NCBI GenBank assembly: GCA_017847835.1
Contig: JAGASH010000009.1
Span: forward strand, 62,001 to 126,000
Direction of reading: 5' to 3'
DNA: 64,000 nt
Origin: Oscillospiraceae bacterium
Lineage (GTDB): Bacteria; Bacillota; Clostridia; Oscillospirales; Ruminococcaceae
A program made the translations under genes and the position numbers. This document shows, in pieces, positions 1 through 7,893 of this stretch. The stretch's first letter is position 1; each line of letters begins with the position of its first letter. The notes under the pieces are model-generated. The model worked only from the letters and a program-made list of their open reading frames with translations. It was not told where the DNA came from and did not search any database.

Positions 1-572
1 GCTATTCCGTAAGCGACGTGGTTCTCCCGACAAGACTTATGAAGCTTATGGGCGCGAAAACGCTGTTTCTGACGAACGCAGCGGGCGGCATAAACCCTTC
101 CTTCAAAGCGGGCGATTTTATGCAAATCTGCGACCATATTATCTACAACGTTCCTTCCCCGCTTATCGGAGAAAATATCGACGAGCTGGGCGTGCGCTTC
201 CCCGATATGAGCGAGGTTTATTCAAAGCGGCTCAGAAAGCTGGTTGAGGAAGCGGCCGCCGAGGTGAGCGTTCCTCTCAAAAGCGGTGTTTACATTCAGA
301 CTTCCGGTCCGAACTATGAAACTCCCGCAGAGGTTCGCGCATTCGGAAGACTTGGCGCGGACGCAGTCGGAATGTCAACAGCGGTTGAAGCGGTCGCGGC
401 TCGTCACTGCGGAATGGAAATTCTCGGAATATCCTGCATTTCAAATCTCGCAGCGGGAATTTCTCCCGAAAAGCTCTCGCACAAGGAAGTTCAGGAAACC
501 GCTGACAAAGCGGCTCCGATGTTCCGGAAACTCGTGACGCGTGCGATTGAAAAAATAGCGGAAAACGCTTGA
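1..572 (+). CDS. purine nucleoside phosphorylase, C-terminal part (5' end outside window)
   Basis: Phosphorolysis of purine (deoxy)nucleosides in cytoplasmic purine salvage. The frame is already open at base 3, before any start codon, so the true start lies upstream and roughly the first third of a ~270-residue protein is missing. Visible family signatures are TNAAGG near base 80 (phosphate/ribose-site loop), GPNYETPAE, GMSTAVEAVAARHCGM and SNLAAG, whose Asn corresponds to the residue that contacts the 6-oxo group of hypoxanthine/guanine in trimeric PNPs. This pattern fits the trimeric (PunA/DeoD-2) class rather than hexameric DeoD. The stop at 570-572 is followed within 25 bases by the promoter of the next gene. 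Confidence 0.9.
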   Translation, partial: YSVSDVVLPTRLMKLMGAKTLFLTNAAGGINPSFKAGDFMQICDHIIYNVPSPLIGENIDELGVRFPDMSEVYSKRLRKLVEEAAAEVSVPLKSGVYIQTSGPNYETPAEVRAFGRLGADAVGMSTAVEAVAARHCGMEILGISCISNLAAGISPEKLSHKEVQETADKAAPMFRKLVTRAIEKIAENA

Positions 573-593
573 TTTGACAATATTTCACAGCTC

Positions 594-622
594 TTGACAA
601 AGCGGGAAAAATTTGATAAAAT
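594..622 (+). promoter_or_regulatory. sigma-A-type promoter of the dockerin gene
   Basis: TTGACA at 594-599 and TAAAAT at 617-622 are separated by 17 bases. The expected transcription start is near 629, about 33 bases before the ATG at 662, which has a GAGGTG ribosome-binding site. Confidence 0.7.
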
Positions 623-661
623 GGAAATGAAAAGCTTTCGGGATTGTTTTGAGGTGAAAAT

Positions 662-1726
662 ATGAAGATTAAACATAGATTTTTAAGCGCGCTTATTGCC
701 GCGGCAACAACTCTTTCACTTGTTTCAACGGTTTCTTTCGCGCAGGACTTGAAGCTTGATTTCAACGGCGACGGATACGAAAACTCATTCGACGCGCTTT
801 TCGTCCTGAAAGAGAGCATGAAGACCAAAAAAGACATAGCCTTCGACGCAAACGGCGACGGCTATGTAAACTCAATGGACGCGCTTTATGTTCTGAAAGT
901 TGTATTGGGCAAGATAAAGCCCGAAGCTCCCGAAACGCCGGCTCCCGAAGTGACGGCTTGTGAGAGCATTCTCGATGATTATGAGAACAAATGGGCTTAC
1001 AGCCTGCTTACCGATAAACAGAAACAAGCGTATTTGACGCTTGTTGATGGTATTCTGAAATGCAAATCTTCGATTGATATTTCCGACTGCAATATCATCG
1101 ACTCGGATTATGACAAAGCTTTTGCCGCAATTCTGGCAGACAATCCTCACGCGATTTCCACAAGAGGCGCAGGAAGAACAACGCTTTCGGGCGGCAAGAT
1201 GTTATCAATCAGATACACCTACAATTTAACCGCAGCCGAGTGCTCCGAAATAATGAAAAAGGTCGAGAAAATCACCGCAGATGTAATCGCCGAAGCGAAA
1301 AACCTTCCGAATGATTACGAAAGAGTGAAGCTCTTCCACGACTGGATTATCAACCGAACAACCTACATAGACAACGGTGAAAGCTATCTCTGGCGGCTTG
1401 ACGGGCCGATTATTCAGGCGAAATCGGTCTGCGAGGGCTATTCAAAGGCATTTTCGTATCTTTGTCAGTCGGTTGGAATTGAGTGCTTGCTTGTAAGCGG
1501 AACTGCCGTTTCAAGCATTTCCAGCGGCCCGCACATGTGGAATATGGTGAAAATCGACGGAAGCTGGTATCACACGGACGTTACTTGGGACGACCCCGTG
1601 AGAACAGACGGAAAACCCGTTCTGAGATATGATTATCTCTTGATAAGTCAGGCAAAAATAAGCAAAGACCACTCCGTTGAAAGCACGTTTAAAATTCCGG
1701 CGGCGCTGTCAGATTACACGGCATAA
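662..1726 (+). CDS. secreted dockerin / transglutaminase-like protein
   Basis: Likely an extracellular enzyme docked onto a cohesin scaffold. A signal peptide (residues 1-27, ending SFA) is followed by two dockerin type I repeats with Ca-binding loops DFNGDG (33-38) and DANGDG (about 62-67), then a Pro/Glu-rich linker (about 87-98). The C-terminal half is a transglutaminase-like/papain-fold domain with a complete apparent triad: Cys257 in SVCEGYSKAF, His291 in PHMWN and Asp306 in HTDVTWDDP. Family members act as cysteine proteases or cross-linking enzymes; the substrate cannot be read from sequence. The dockerin is N-terminal, whereas many dockerins sit at the C-terminus. It has its own promoter, and the small membrane gene at 1739 follows after 12 bases. 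Confidence 0.85.
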   Translation: MKIKHRFLSALIAAATTLSLVSTVSFAQDLKLDFNGDGYENSFDALFVLKESMKTKKDIAFDANGDGYVNSMDALYVLKVVLGKIKPEAPETPAPEVTACESILDDYENKWAYSLLTDKQKQAYLTLVDGILKCKSSIDISDCNIIDSDYDKAFAAILADNPHAISTRGAGRTTLSGGKMLSIRYTYNLTAAECSEIMKKVEKITADVIAEAKNLPNDYERVKLFHDWIINRTTYIDNGESYLWRLDGPIIQAKSVCEGYSKAFSYLCQSVGIECLLVSGTAVSSISSGPHMWNMVKIDGSWYHTDVTWDDPVRTDGKPVLRYDYLLISQAKISKDHSVESTFKIPAALSDYTA

Positions 1727-1738
1727 CGGGAGAAGATT

Positions 1739-1867
1739 ATGGCAAAACGTTTTGACAACAAAAAGAACGATAAAAAGCTCGAAAAGCTGATAATGCGAAA
1801 CTGGATTATTATGGGCGTGACGGCAGTACTTATAATAGTTCTGGTTGTAATGTCAAGAACAGCGTGA
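1739..1867 (+). CDS. 42-residue single-pass membrane protein
   Basis: A short reading frame of 43 codons including the stop: ATG at 1739, TGA at 1865-1867, with a GGGAG ribosome-binding site about 7 bases upstream. The N-terminal 18 residues are strongly basic and charged (MAKRFDNKKNDKKLEKL). One hydrophobic segment follows (about residues 22-38) and the tail is short (SRTA), giving the topology of a small tail-proximal membrane peptide. It lies between the dockerin gene and fabV with gaps of 12 and 33 bases, so it may be co-transcribed with either. I recognise no family. Its size, good RBS and clear amphipathic design make a real gene likely. Confidence 0.6.
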   Translation: MAKRFDNKKNDKKLEKLIMRNWIIMGVTAVLIIVLVVMSRTA

Positions 1868-1900
1868 GCTTGTAATAAAATAACATTTAAGGAGAAAATT

Positions 1901-3043
1901 ATGGTAGTTGAACCAAAGGTTCGCGGCTTTATCTGCACGACGGCACACCCCGTCGGCTGCGAGGAAATCGTCAAGCGCGAGATTGAATACGTCAAGTCAA
2001 AGGGAGAACTTTCGGGCGTGAAAAAAGCGCTGGTTATCGGTTGTTCAATGGGCTATGGACTTGCTTCGAGAATTTCCCTTGCCTACGGAATGAAAGCGGC
2101 AACGCTCGGAGTTATGTTTGATAAACCCGGCTCCGGCAACAAAACCGGCACATCGGGCTGGTACAACACGAAAGCATTTGAAAAATTCGCCTCGGCAGAC
2201 GGACTGTACGCGAAAACAATCAACGGCGACGCTTATTCCGACGAGTGCAAGAACGAAATTATCGAGATAATCAAGCGCGATTTGGGCAAGGTTGACGCTG
2301 TTATCTACTCGCTTGCGGCTCCGAGAAGACAGGTCGGCGAGGAAGTGTACAAAAGCGTTCTCAAAACAACCGGCGAGCCTTACACGAACAAGACGATAGA
2401 TTTGCGCAACAACGCGATTTCCGAGGTGACAATCGAGCCCGCAACTCCCGAGGAGATTGAAGCAACCGTCAAGGTTATGGGCGGTGAGGACTGGGAAGCG
2501 TGGATTGACGCGCTGAAAGCGGCAGATGTTCTCGAAGACAACGCGCTCACAATCGCGTACTCCTACATCGGCCCGACAATCACCTATCCCGTTTACTACG
2601 AAGGCAGCATCGGCAGAGCGAAAGCGCACCTTTTTGAAACCTCGAAAAAGCTCTGCGAAAAAGGCTTGCGCGCGTATATTTCCGTGAACAAGGCGCTGGT
2701 TACGCAGTCAAGCGCGGCAATTCCCGTAGTTCCGCTCTACATCTCGATTTTGTACAAGGTGATGAAGGAAAACGGCACGCACGAGGGCTGTATCGAGCAA
2801 ATGCAGAGAATGTTTGAGGAGATTTCCTCGGGCAAGCTCAACCTTGACAGCGAGGGTCGTATTCGTATGGACGACCTCGAAATGTCACCCGAGGTTCAGG
2901 GCAAGGTTTCGGAAATCTGGAACAGCATAAATCAGGAGAATTTCAAGAGCTGCGCTGATATCGACGGTTATTGGAAGGATTTCTACGAGCTGTTCGGTTT
3001 CGGCGTTGAAGGCGTTGATTACACGCAGGACGTTGAGGTATAA
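1901..3043 (+). CDS. fabV: trans-2-enoyl-CoA/ACP reductase (FabV/TER family)
   Basis: Reduces trans-2-enoyl-ACP or -CoA with NADH: the last step of fatty-acid elongation, or butyryl-CoA formation when acting as TER. Begins MVVEPKVRGFICTTAHPVGC, typical of the family, followed by the NAD-binding stretch GCSMGYGLASRIS near residues 47-59. The catalytic Tyr-x8-Lys is Tyr232 to Lys241 in YYEGSIGRAK, the spacing that separates FabV from FabI (Tyr-x6-Lys). Length 380 is slightly short of the usual ~390-400. RBS AAGGAG precedes the ATG. The CoA/ACP preference cannot be decided from sequence. A bidirectional terminator follows at 3050. Confidence 0.93.
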   Translation: MVVEPKVRGFICTTAHPVGCEEIVKREIEYVKSKGELSGVKKALVIGCSMGYGLASRISLAYGMKAATLGVMFDKPGSGNKTGTSGWYNTKAFEKFASADGLYAKTINGDAYSDECKNEIIEIIKRDLGKVDAVIYSLAAPRRQVGEEVYKSVLKTTGEPYTNKTIDLRNNAISEVTIEPATPEEIEATVKVMGGEDWEAWIDALKAADVLEDNALTIAYSYIGPTITYPVYYEGSIGRAKAHLFETSKKLCEKGLRAYISVNKALVTQSSAAIPVVPLYISILYKVMKENGTHEGCIEQMQRMFEEISSGKLNLDSEGRIRMDDLEMSPEVQGKVSEIWNSINQENFKSCADIDGYWKDFYELFGFGVEGVDYTQDVEV

Positions 3044-3049
3044 AAAATT

Positions 3050-3080
3050 GCGGGGCTTGAAAACAAGTCCCGCGTTATTT
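3050..3080. terminator. bidirectional terminator between fabV and the flavodoxin gene
   Basis: GCGGGGCTTG (3050-3059) pairs with CAAGTCCCGC (3064-3073) around an AAAA loop. A T-rich tail follows on the plus strand and an A-run upstream gives a T-run on the minus strand, so it can serve both convergent genes. Confidence 0.75.
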
Positions 3081-3541
3081 TATGATTTCAGCCATTCTTC
3101 AAGCTTCGCGATATCCGAGTTGAACGGGTTTCCGTCGGCGCACTCCCGCAAATCCGCGCCCTTGCAGGCTTTTTTGAGTTCAACGTCAACGTGACCACGC
3201 CCGCCGCCTCCGTGAGTAATAAACGGAAGAACGGTTTTCCCGCTCAAATCAGCGCTTTCGAGAAACGTCAGCACGGGCATAGGACAAGTTGAACACCAAT
3301 TCGGGAAGCCGAGAATTATCCGCTCAACGTCCGAGATGTCGGGAAGCGGCTCTTTGAGCTTCGGGCGAGCATTTGTGGCAACCTCTTTTCTAGCCTCGGC
3401 AACAACCGCGTCATAGTCCGCGGGATAAGGCACAGCGGTCTTGATTTCGCACACGGGACAGCCCGCTATTCTCGCTGCGTCCTCGGCAATTTTCTTCGTA
3501 ATGCCCGAAATCGAAAAATAAACAACAATCGACTTTCCCAT
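3080..3541 (-). CDS. flavodoxin
   Basis: Small FMN electron carrier of the flavodoxin_4 type. The start is placed at ATG 3539-3541 (MGKSIVVYFSISG) because AAGGAG sits 6 bases upstream; the frame stays open further but without an RBS. The FMN phosphate loop is SISGITKK (about residues 10-17; canonical is (T/S)xTGxT), and GFPNWCSTCPMPV is the isoalloxazine-contacting loop in which the family usually has WW/WY near this position. The gene is in a minus-strand pair with the YunG-like gene at 3556, whose stop is 14 bases upstream. The redox partner is unknown. Confidence 0.85.
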   Translation of the reverse strand: MGKSIVVYFSISGITKKIAEDAARIAGCPVCEIKTAVPYPADYDAVVAEARKEVATNARPKLKEPLPDISDVERIILGFPNWCSTCPMPVLTFLESADLSGKTVLPFITHGGGGRGHVDVELKKACKGADLRECADGNPFNSDIAKLEEWLKS

Positions 3542-3555
3542 AAAAATTCTCCTTT

Positions 3556-3987
3556 TCAGACTTTTTTGCACCGCTCAGACAGCGCATTTTTCAGATACTT
3601 ATACCGCTCGAATTTCTCGGCTTTTTTGAAATGCACCTCGCGGAATTGCTCGGGATTGTTCTCGTAAACAAGCTTTTCATCGCCGAATTGCTCGCTTGTG
3701 AGGTCAAAAACACACTCCCCGACAACATTGTAGCAGTGAAAATTCCCGTCGGAGCGCTCTATCCCGTACACCTTCCCGCCGAAAATATCCTGCGCCAGAA
3801 ACGCTGTAATCGAGCACTGTCCGAGGGTTTTGTTCTCGCTTGTCCACTTTTCCCGTAGCCTCGGAGCGCAGGTTTCCGCACTCCATATTTCCGAGAGCGC
3901 GTCGTACAAATCGCGGGGATTTCCCGAAAAATCGGCGCAGATTGACTTGCAATCGGCATTTTCCCAGCCGTAAAAATTATATTTCAT
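3556..3987 (-). CDS. YunG-like conserved protein of unknown function
   Basis: 143 residues. The central block LGQCSITAFLAQDIFGGKV, with the later FHCYN and VFDLTSEQFG, matches the layout of the YunG family (GQCAVTAL..QD.FGG, then H-Y-N and DLT-x-EQF). The invariant Cys, His and Asp/Asn could form a papain-like active site, but activity for this family is not established to my knowledge. Starts at ATG 3987 with GAGGTGA upstream. The flavodoxin gene follows after a short gap, so the two are probably co-transcribed. Confidence 0.65.
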   Translation of the reverse strand: MKYNFYGWENADCKSICADFSGNPRDLYDALSEIWSAETCAPRLREKWTSENKTLGQCSITAFLAQDIFGGKVYGIERSDGNFHCYNVVGECVFDLTSEQFGDEKLVYENNPEQFREVHFKKAEKFERYKYLKNALSERCKKV

Positions 3988-4001
3988 AGTTCACCTCAAA
4001 A

Positions 4002-4024
4002 GGCTGCGGTTGTTTTCCGCAGCC
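4002..4024 (-). terminator. hairpin terminator between the YunG-like and SprA-like genes
   Basis: GGCTGCGG pairs with CCGCAGCC around TTGTTTT. A run of T follows on both strands. It lies just upstream of the YunG-like start and 7 bases past the SprA-like stop, so it most likely ends the SprA-like transcript. Confidence 0.65.
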
Positions 4025-4030
4025 CCGTTT

Positions 4031-4705
4031 TTACGCTACAATGTTTAAGAACTGTCCAACTTCAACTTCCCTGTCGTACAGCCCCACGTCGAACTTTTTC
4101 TGAAGCTCCTCGGCAGGATTTGCTTTCTCGCCGTTTTTCGCTTCATCAGCCGTTTTCACGGAAAGCTCAGCGCCGTCCTTTTGCTCGGGCTGATTGATTT
4201 CGGTTTCGGGCTTGTTTCTTGTGACAGTAACCGTTTCACCGCCCGCAACATAGCTGTCCCCGCACTCGGGACAAATCGCGGTCTTTATCCGCACGCTTTG
4301 GCTGACAACCTCTTTGCCTTCGCGAGCAGCTTTTGCCTGATTGCGGTAAACGTGCTCGTACTCGTGACCGCGAACCGCAGCAGCCGCTCCCTCGGGACCA
4401 ACCTTGGAAGCCGATTTGAACGAAACACCCGGGTCGTCCGAAACGTCCTGATACTTTCGGTTTTTGCAGGTCTGACACTCGTCCTGCTTCCCGTTCAGCT
4501 TGTCAAGCCGCTCCTGTAAATTTTTCAGCCGATTGTCCAGCTCGGAGATTTTCTTGTCGTCGGCGGCATTTTCGGCATTTTTCCGATAATTTTCACGTTC
4601 AAGCTTAACGCGGTTTATCATATTTTCAAGGTCGCTCTTTGTGGTTTTCCCGAACTTGCCCGCGTCAACCATTGTCGAGCCCGCGCCGATTACTCCAACA
4701 CCCAT
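4031..4705 (-). CDS. SprA-like putative metalloprotease with HEYEH motif
   Basis: 224 residues with no signal peptide. Residues about 24-72 are charged and heptad-like (probable coiled coil). C77-x2-C80 and C145-x2-C148 may bind a structural metal. Between them lies VRGHEYEHVYRNQAKAA (111-127) with a zincin-type HExxH (His114, Glu115, His118), followed by VAGGETVTV. The arrangement of HExxH, Ala-rich helix, then a GGE stretch resembles the putative metalloprotease catalytic domain called SprA-related in Bacteroides and Clostridia. The Ala-rich start of the helix and the CxxC pairs support a folded domain rather than chance. Substrate unknown. Confidence 0.6.
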   Translation of the reverse strand: MGVGVIGAGSTMVDAGKFGKTTKSDLENMINRVKLERENYRKNAENAADDKKISELDNRLKNLQERLDKLNGKQDECQTCKNRKYQDVSDDPGVSFKSASKVGPEGAAAAVRGHEYEHVYRNQAKAAREGKEVVSQSVRIKTAICPECGDSYVAGGETVTVTRNKPETEINQPEQKDGAELSVKTADEAKNGEKANPAEELQKKFDVGLYDREVEVGQFLNIVA

Positions 4706-4736
4706 TCAAGTCACTCCTTTCGCTGTGTTTTTTCTG

Positions 4737-6410
4737 TTATTTTGCGCCGTTTATCGAAACAAGACGCTCCTCAAACTCGCCTGTTGTGATAGGCTTTGAG
4801 TAGAAGAAGCCCTGCGCCGCATCACAGCCGCATTCGCTGAGGAACTGTGCCTGTTCCTTGGTTTCGACGCCCTCTGCGATGATATCAAGACCGATATCCT
4901 GCGACATCGAGATTGTGTGTTCGATGATTTTTCTTCCGCGGTCGCTGTCCATAAACTCCGACAGGAACTCGCGGTCAATTTTCAGCACGTCAAACTGCGT
5001 GGTTTTCAGCATATTCAGCGACGAATAGCCCGAGCCGAAATCGTCCATAAGCATTGTAAATCCCGCCTGCTTCATTCGCGCAACAACGTCCTGAATTCCG
5101 TTTGCATCCGCGGTTTCCGTGATTTCAAGCTCCAGCATATTTATCGGGATATCGTATTTTTTGATAAGCCCCAGAATGTACGAAACGCAGTCAAAAGTCC
5201 TGACATATTCGCGCGAGATGTTGACAGAAATCGGCACAACCTCCACGCCCTTGTCGAGAAGCTTTCTGATTTCCTTGCAGGCGCTTTCCCAGATGAACTG
5301 GTCGAGCTTCAGAATAAAGCCGTTTTTCTCGAACACTGGGATAAAGTCCGCGGGAGAAATCATACCCTTTTCGGGGTGATTCCAACGTGCAAGCGCCTCC
5401 GCACCGATAATTTTTCCTGTGGAAATGCTGTGCTTCGGCTGGAGATACATCATAAATTCCTGATTGACAAGCGCCTTGTGCATATCGTCCTCGATACTCT
5501 GCATTCTGTGAAGGTCGCTCTTCATTTTGCCGTTGAACCAGCCGATATTGCAAAGCGCGTTTCCGTGGATTGACCGTCTTGCAATCGCGGCATTGTCACC
5601 GTGTCTGCGGGTGTGGAGCGTTCTGTCCTCGGCAATCGCGATACCGAAAATCAGACGATACTCCATTCCCTTATAGCCCGTGAGCATACTCTCGATATAG
5701 TGAATGAAATCGAGCAAATCTTCCTCGTCGTCAAACTTCGTGACAACCATAAAAACGTCTGCGGTAAGGCGGCAAAACGGCGTGTCCTCGTCACAGATAA
5801 GTCCCAGACCGTCGTTCATAAATTTGAGCAGCTCGTCGCCGATTTCAACGCCGTACTTCTCGTTTATCAGCTTAAAGCGCTCAACATCAAGCTGAATAAA
5901 GGCAACCTTTTCGTCGGGGTGACGGTCGAGCATATCCTTGCAGCGCTTAGAGAAAAGCTGCGGCGCTTTGTCCGAGGTGAAAACTTCCAGCACCTGCTTG
6001 TCGAATTTCTCGCGGACCGAAAACGGACGGATATGGAAATGCACCGCTTTTATTTTCTTGTCCCGGTCAAGAAGGAAATGCGCATAAAAATGATGTGCAA
6101 TAAATTCTCCTTCGGGTGAAAATTTCATCTTCAGGTCAAGAGAAATGCTGTTTTTATCGCTTCCCGCGAGCACACCATTCTGTATACACGAGCAGAAAAC
6201 GTTGAACGAGTCAATGTTCTTTTCAAAAACGAGATTGTTCTCACGGATATATTCAAGCGGGTCGGAAACATTTTCGGGCAGAAAAGTCCTGCCGAGTGAG
6301 ATACAGCCTCCCTCACGGACTTTCCAGATGATGTGATAGGTGAAATCATCATATGTTAATATTTCGGTTATTATATCGCGAAATTCTTCGGGAATAGCCA
6401 TTTTTTCCAT
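4737..6410 (-). CDS. c-di-GMP phosphodiesterase: degenerate GGDEF plus intact EAL domain
   Basis: Predicted to hydrolyse c-di-GMP to pGpG. Residues 1-125 form an unassigned N-terminal sensory region without membrane segments. Residues about 130-290 are a GGDEF-like domain whose catalytic signature has decayed to LTADVF (about 215), so no cyclase activity is expected. The EAL domain (about 310-557) keeps AEALARW (336-342), the Asn in SVNIS, LEITET, DDFGSGYSS (about 455), KIDREF, IIAEGVET and AAQGFFYSKP, the full set of metal-binding and catalytic residues. ATG at 6408-6410 follows AAGGGGG. The protein looks cytosolic; the input signal is unknown. Confidence 0.93.
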   Translation of the reverse strand: MEKMAIPEEFRDIITEILTYDDFTYHIIWKVREGGCISLGRTFLPENVSDPLEYIRENNLVFEKNIDSFNVFCSCIQNGVLAGSDKNSISLDLKMKFSPEGEFIAHHFYAHFLLDRDKKIKAVHFHIRPFSVREKFDKQVLEVFTSDKAPQLFSKRCKDMLDRHPDEKVAFIQLDVERFKLINEKYGVEIGDELLKFMNDGLGLICDEDTPFCRLTADVFMVVTKFDDEEDLLDFIHYIESMLTGYKGMEYRLIFGIAIAEDRTLHTRRHGDNAAIARRSIHGNALCNIGWFNGKMKSDLHRMQSIEDDMHKALVNQEFMMYLQPKHSISTGKIIGAEALARWNHPEKGMISPADFIPVFEKNGFILKLDQFIWESACKEIRKLLDKGVEVVPISVNISREYVRTFDCVSYILGLIKKYDIPINMLELEITETADANGIQDVVARMKQAGFTMLMDDFGSGYSSLNMLKTTQFDVLKIDREFLSEFMDSDRGRKIIEHTISMSQDIGLDIIAEGVETKEQAQFLSECGCDAAQGFFYSKPITTGEFEERLVSINGAK

Positions 6411-6459
6411 ATGGAGCGCGCCCCCTTTTCACAAATTGAGAGGTATAATTCTTTATAAC

Positions 6460-6488
6460 ATTATAACATATTTTTTTCAACATTGCAA
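6460..6488 (-). promoter_or_regulatory. promoter of the EAL protein gene
   Basis: On the minus strand, TTGCAA (6483-6488) and TATAAT (6460-6465) are 17 bases apart, leaving a leader of about 45 bases before the ATG at 6410. Confidence 0.6.
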
Positions 6489-6573
6489 GAGCGTTTGTGA
6501 AAAATGACCAATATTTTTGGCATAATATACATCAACGACAAAAAACGGGATAAACAATTATATAAAATGTGCA

Positions 6574-6602
6574 TTGAATTATGTCGTAAAAGGATATATA
6601 AT
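6574..6602 (+). promoter_or_regulatory. promoter of the zinc-ribbon membrane protein gene
   Basis: TTGAAT (6574-6579) and TATAAT (6597-6602) are separated by 17 bases. GGGAGGT follows as RBS before ATG 6635. It is divergent from the EAL-gene promoter. Confidence 0.65.
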
Positions 6603-6634
6603 AAAGTGAAAGAATTTTTTGGGAGGTAAATATC

Positions 6635-7051
6635 ATGGCAAAATTCAGGAATTTCGCAAAAATTATGGCTTGGCTTGTTATGCTTGGAGGAATGGCAATT
6701 TCAATCGTCCTTGCAGTCAACTTCTTTATAATGGCAAGTCAGTACGGCTCGCATGGCGGCTCCGCAGCAGCAGCGTCGTTCGTGTGGTATGGCATCGGCT
6801 CTATTCTGGTTGGTTTTATTTTCTCAATTGGCAGCTTTGTTATCATCAATATGATAACCGAGATGTATGTAAATTCCTGCATCATGAGAAGCAAATTCTG
6901 CGGCGATTACTATGCTCCGCAGCCTATGCAGATGACTCAGCAGTATTCCGCTCCCGTTCAGCAGCCCGCTGTCTGGTACTGCACAAATTGCAGCGCTCAG
7001 AATGCCGGCACAAGCAGTTTCTGCGAAAAATGCGGTCAGCCGCGCAAGTAA
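6635..7051 (+). CDS. membrane protein with C-terminal zinc ribbon
   Basis: 138 residues: two hydrophobic segments (about 10-32 and 47-75) joined by a Gly/Ser/Ala stretch, then a Pro/Gln-rich linker and a C-terminal CxxC-x10-CxxC zinc ribbon (YCTNCSAQ and FCEKCGQPRK). The ribbon should face the cytoplasm if both segments span the membrane. Such membrane-anchored zinc ribbons are common in Clostridia and lack an assigned role. RBS GGGAGG lies 8 bases before the ATG. Monocistronic between its own promoter and the terminator at 7065. Confidence 0.75.
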   Translation: MAKFRNFAKIMAWLVMLGGMAISIVLAVNFFIMASQYGSHGGSAAAASFVWYGIGSILVGFIFSIGSFVIINMITEMYVNSCIMRSKFCGDYYAPQPMQMTQQYSAPVQQPAVWYCTNCSAQNAGTSSFCEKCGQPRK

Positions 7052-7064
7052 TTATGCACAACAC

Positions 7065-7092
7065 AAAAGCCCGCGAAATGCGGGCTTTTTTC
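7065..7092. terminator. bidirectional terminator
   Basis: AAAAGCCCGC (7065-7074) pairs with GCGGGCTTTT (7080-7089), with T-runs on both sides. It serves the zinc-ribbon gene (plus) and the ABC operon (minus). Confidence 0.85.
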
Positions 7093-7096
7093 GTTT

Positions 7097-7882
7097 TCAG
7101 ATGTTTTCAAGCGATTTTTCGAGAAATGCCTTGGTTCTCTCGCTTTTCGGATTTCCGAAAACCTCGTCGGGAGTTCCCTCTTCCTCGATTACGCCGTTTG
7201 CCATAAAGATAACCTTGTCCGCGACGCCGCGCGCGAAATTCATCTCGTGCGTCACGACAATCATCGTGCGGTTTGTGCTTTTCAGCTCGCGGATAACCCG
7301 CAAAACCTCACCGGTAAGCTCGGGGTCAAGCGCGGAAGTCGGCTCGTCAAAGCAGAGTATCTCGGGACTTAACGCAAGCGCTCTCGCAATCGCAACACGC
7401 TGCTGCTGACCGCCGGACAAATTGCACGGGTAATCGCCCGCTTTGTCTGCAAGACCGACCGTCGCGAGAAGCTGCCGCGAGTTGTCCTCGATTTCCTTGA
7501 AAACGCGCTTTTTCTCGTCCTTTGCGAGCTTTTTCCCGTCCGTTTCGAGAAGCTCCCGCGCAAGCGACACGTTTTTCAAAACCGTGTACTGCGGGAACAG
7601 ATTGAACTGCTGAAAAACCAGCCCGAAGCGCAGCCTTTTCTCGCGCTTTTCCTTGTCGGTGTAGGTTTTTGACGCGTTGAACAGCTCCTCTCCGTCAACC
7701 GAAAAGCTGCCGCTGTCCGGTCTTTCGAGGAAGTTCAGGCAGCGCAGAAGCGTTGTTTTACCGCTGCCCGAGGAGCCGATTATCGCGAGCACCTCTCCCT
7801 TTTCCATCGAAAAACCGACATTTTTGAGAACCTCGGTTTTTCCGAAGCTCTTTTGTATGCCATTAACTTCAAGAAATGCCAA
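7097..7882 (-). CDS. polar amino-acid ABC transporter, ATP-binding protein
   Basis: Energises uptake by the three-gene ABC importer encoded at 7097-9370. Walker A is GSSGSGKT (36-43). The other hallmarks are the Q-loop FGLVFQQFNLFPQYTVL, signature LSGGQQQRVAIARAL, Walker B EILCFDEPTSALDPE and switch His in VVTHEMNFA. This is the GlnQ/ArtP/HisP family (polar amino-acid uptake). 261 residues, a little over the usual ~245, because of an insert (about 95-115) before the signature. It is the last gene of the operon, 11 bases after the permease stop, and ends at the bidirectional terminator. Confidence 0.95.
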   Translation of the reverse strand: MAFLEVNGIQKSFGKTEVLKNVGFSMEKGEVLAIIGSSGSGKTTLLRCLNFLERPDSGSFSVDGEELFNASKTYTDKEKREKRLRFGLVFQQFNLFPQYTVLKNVSLARELLETDGKKLAKDEKKRVFKEIEDNSRQLLATVGLADKAGDYPCNLSGGQQQRVAIARALALSPEILCFDEPTSALDPELTGEVLRVIRELKSTNRTMIVVTHEMNFARGVADKVIFMANGVIEEEGTPDEVFGNPKSERTKAFLEKSLENI

Positions 7883-7893
7883 AGCTCTTCACC

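Noticed and set aside
4737-6410. Diguanylate cyclase activity of the GGDEF-EAL protein
   Set aside because: The GGDEF signature is replaced by LTADVF; only the EAL half keeps its catalytic residues.
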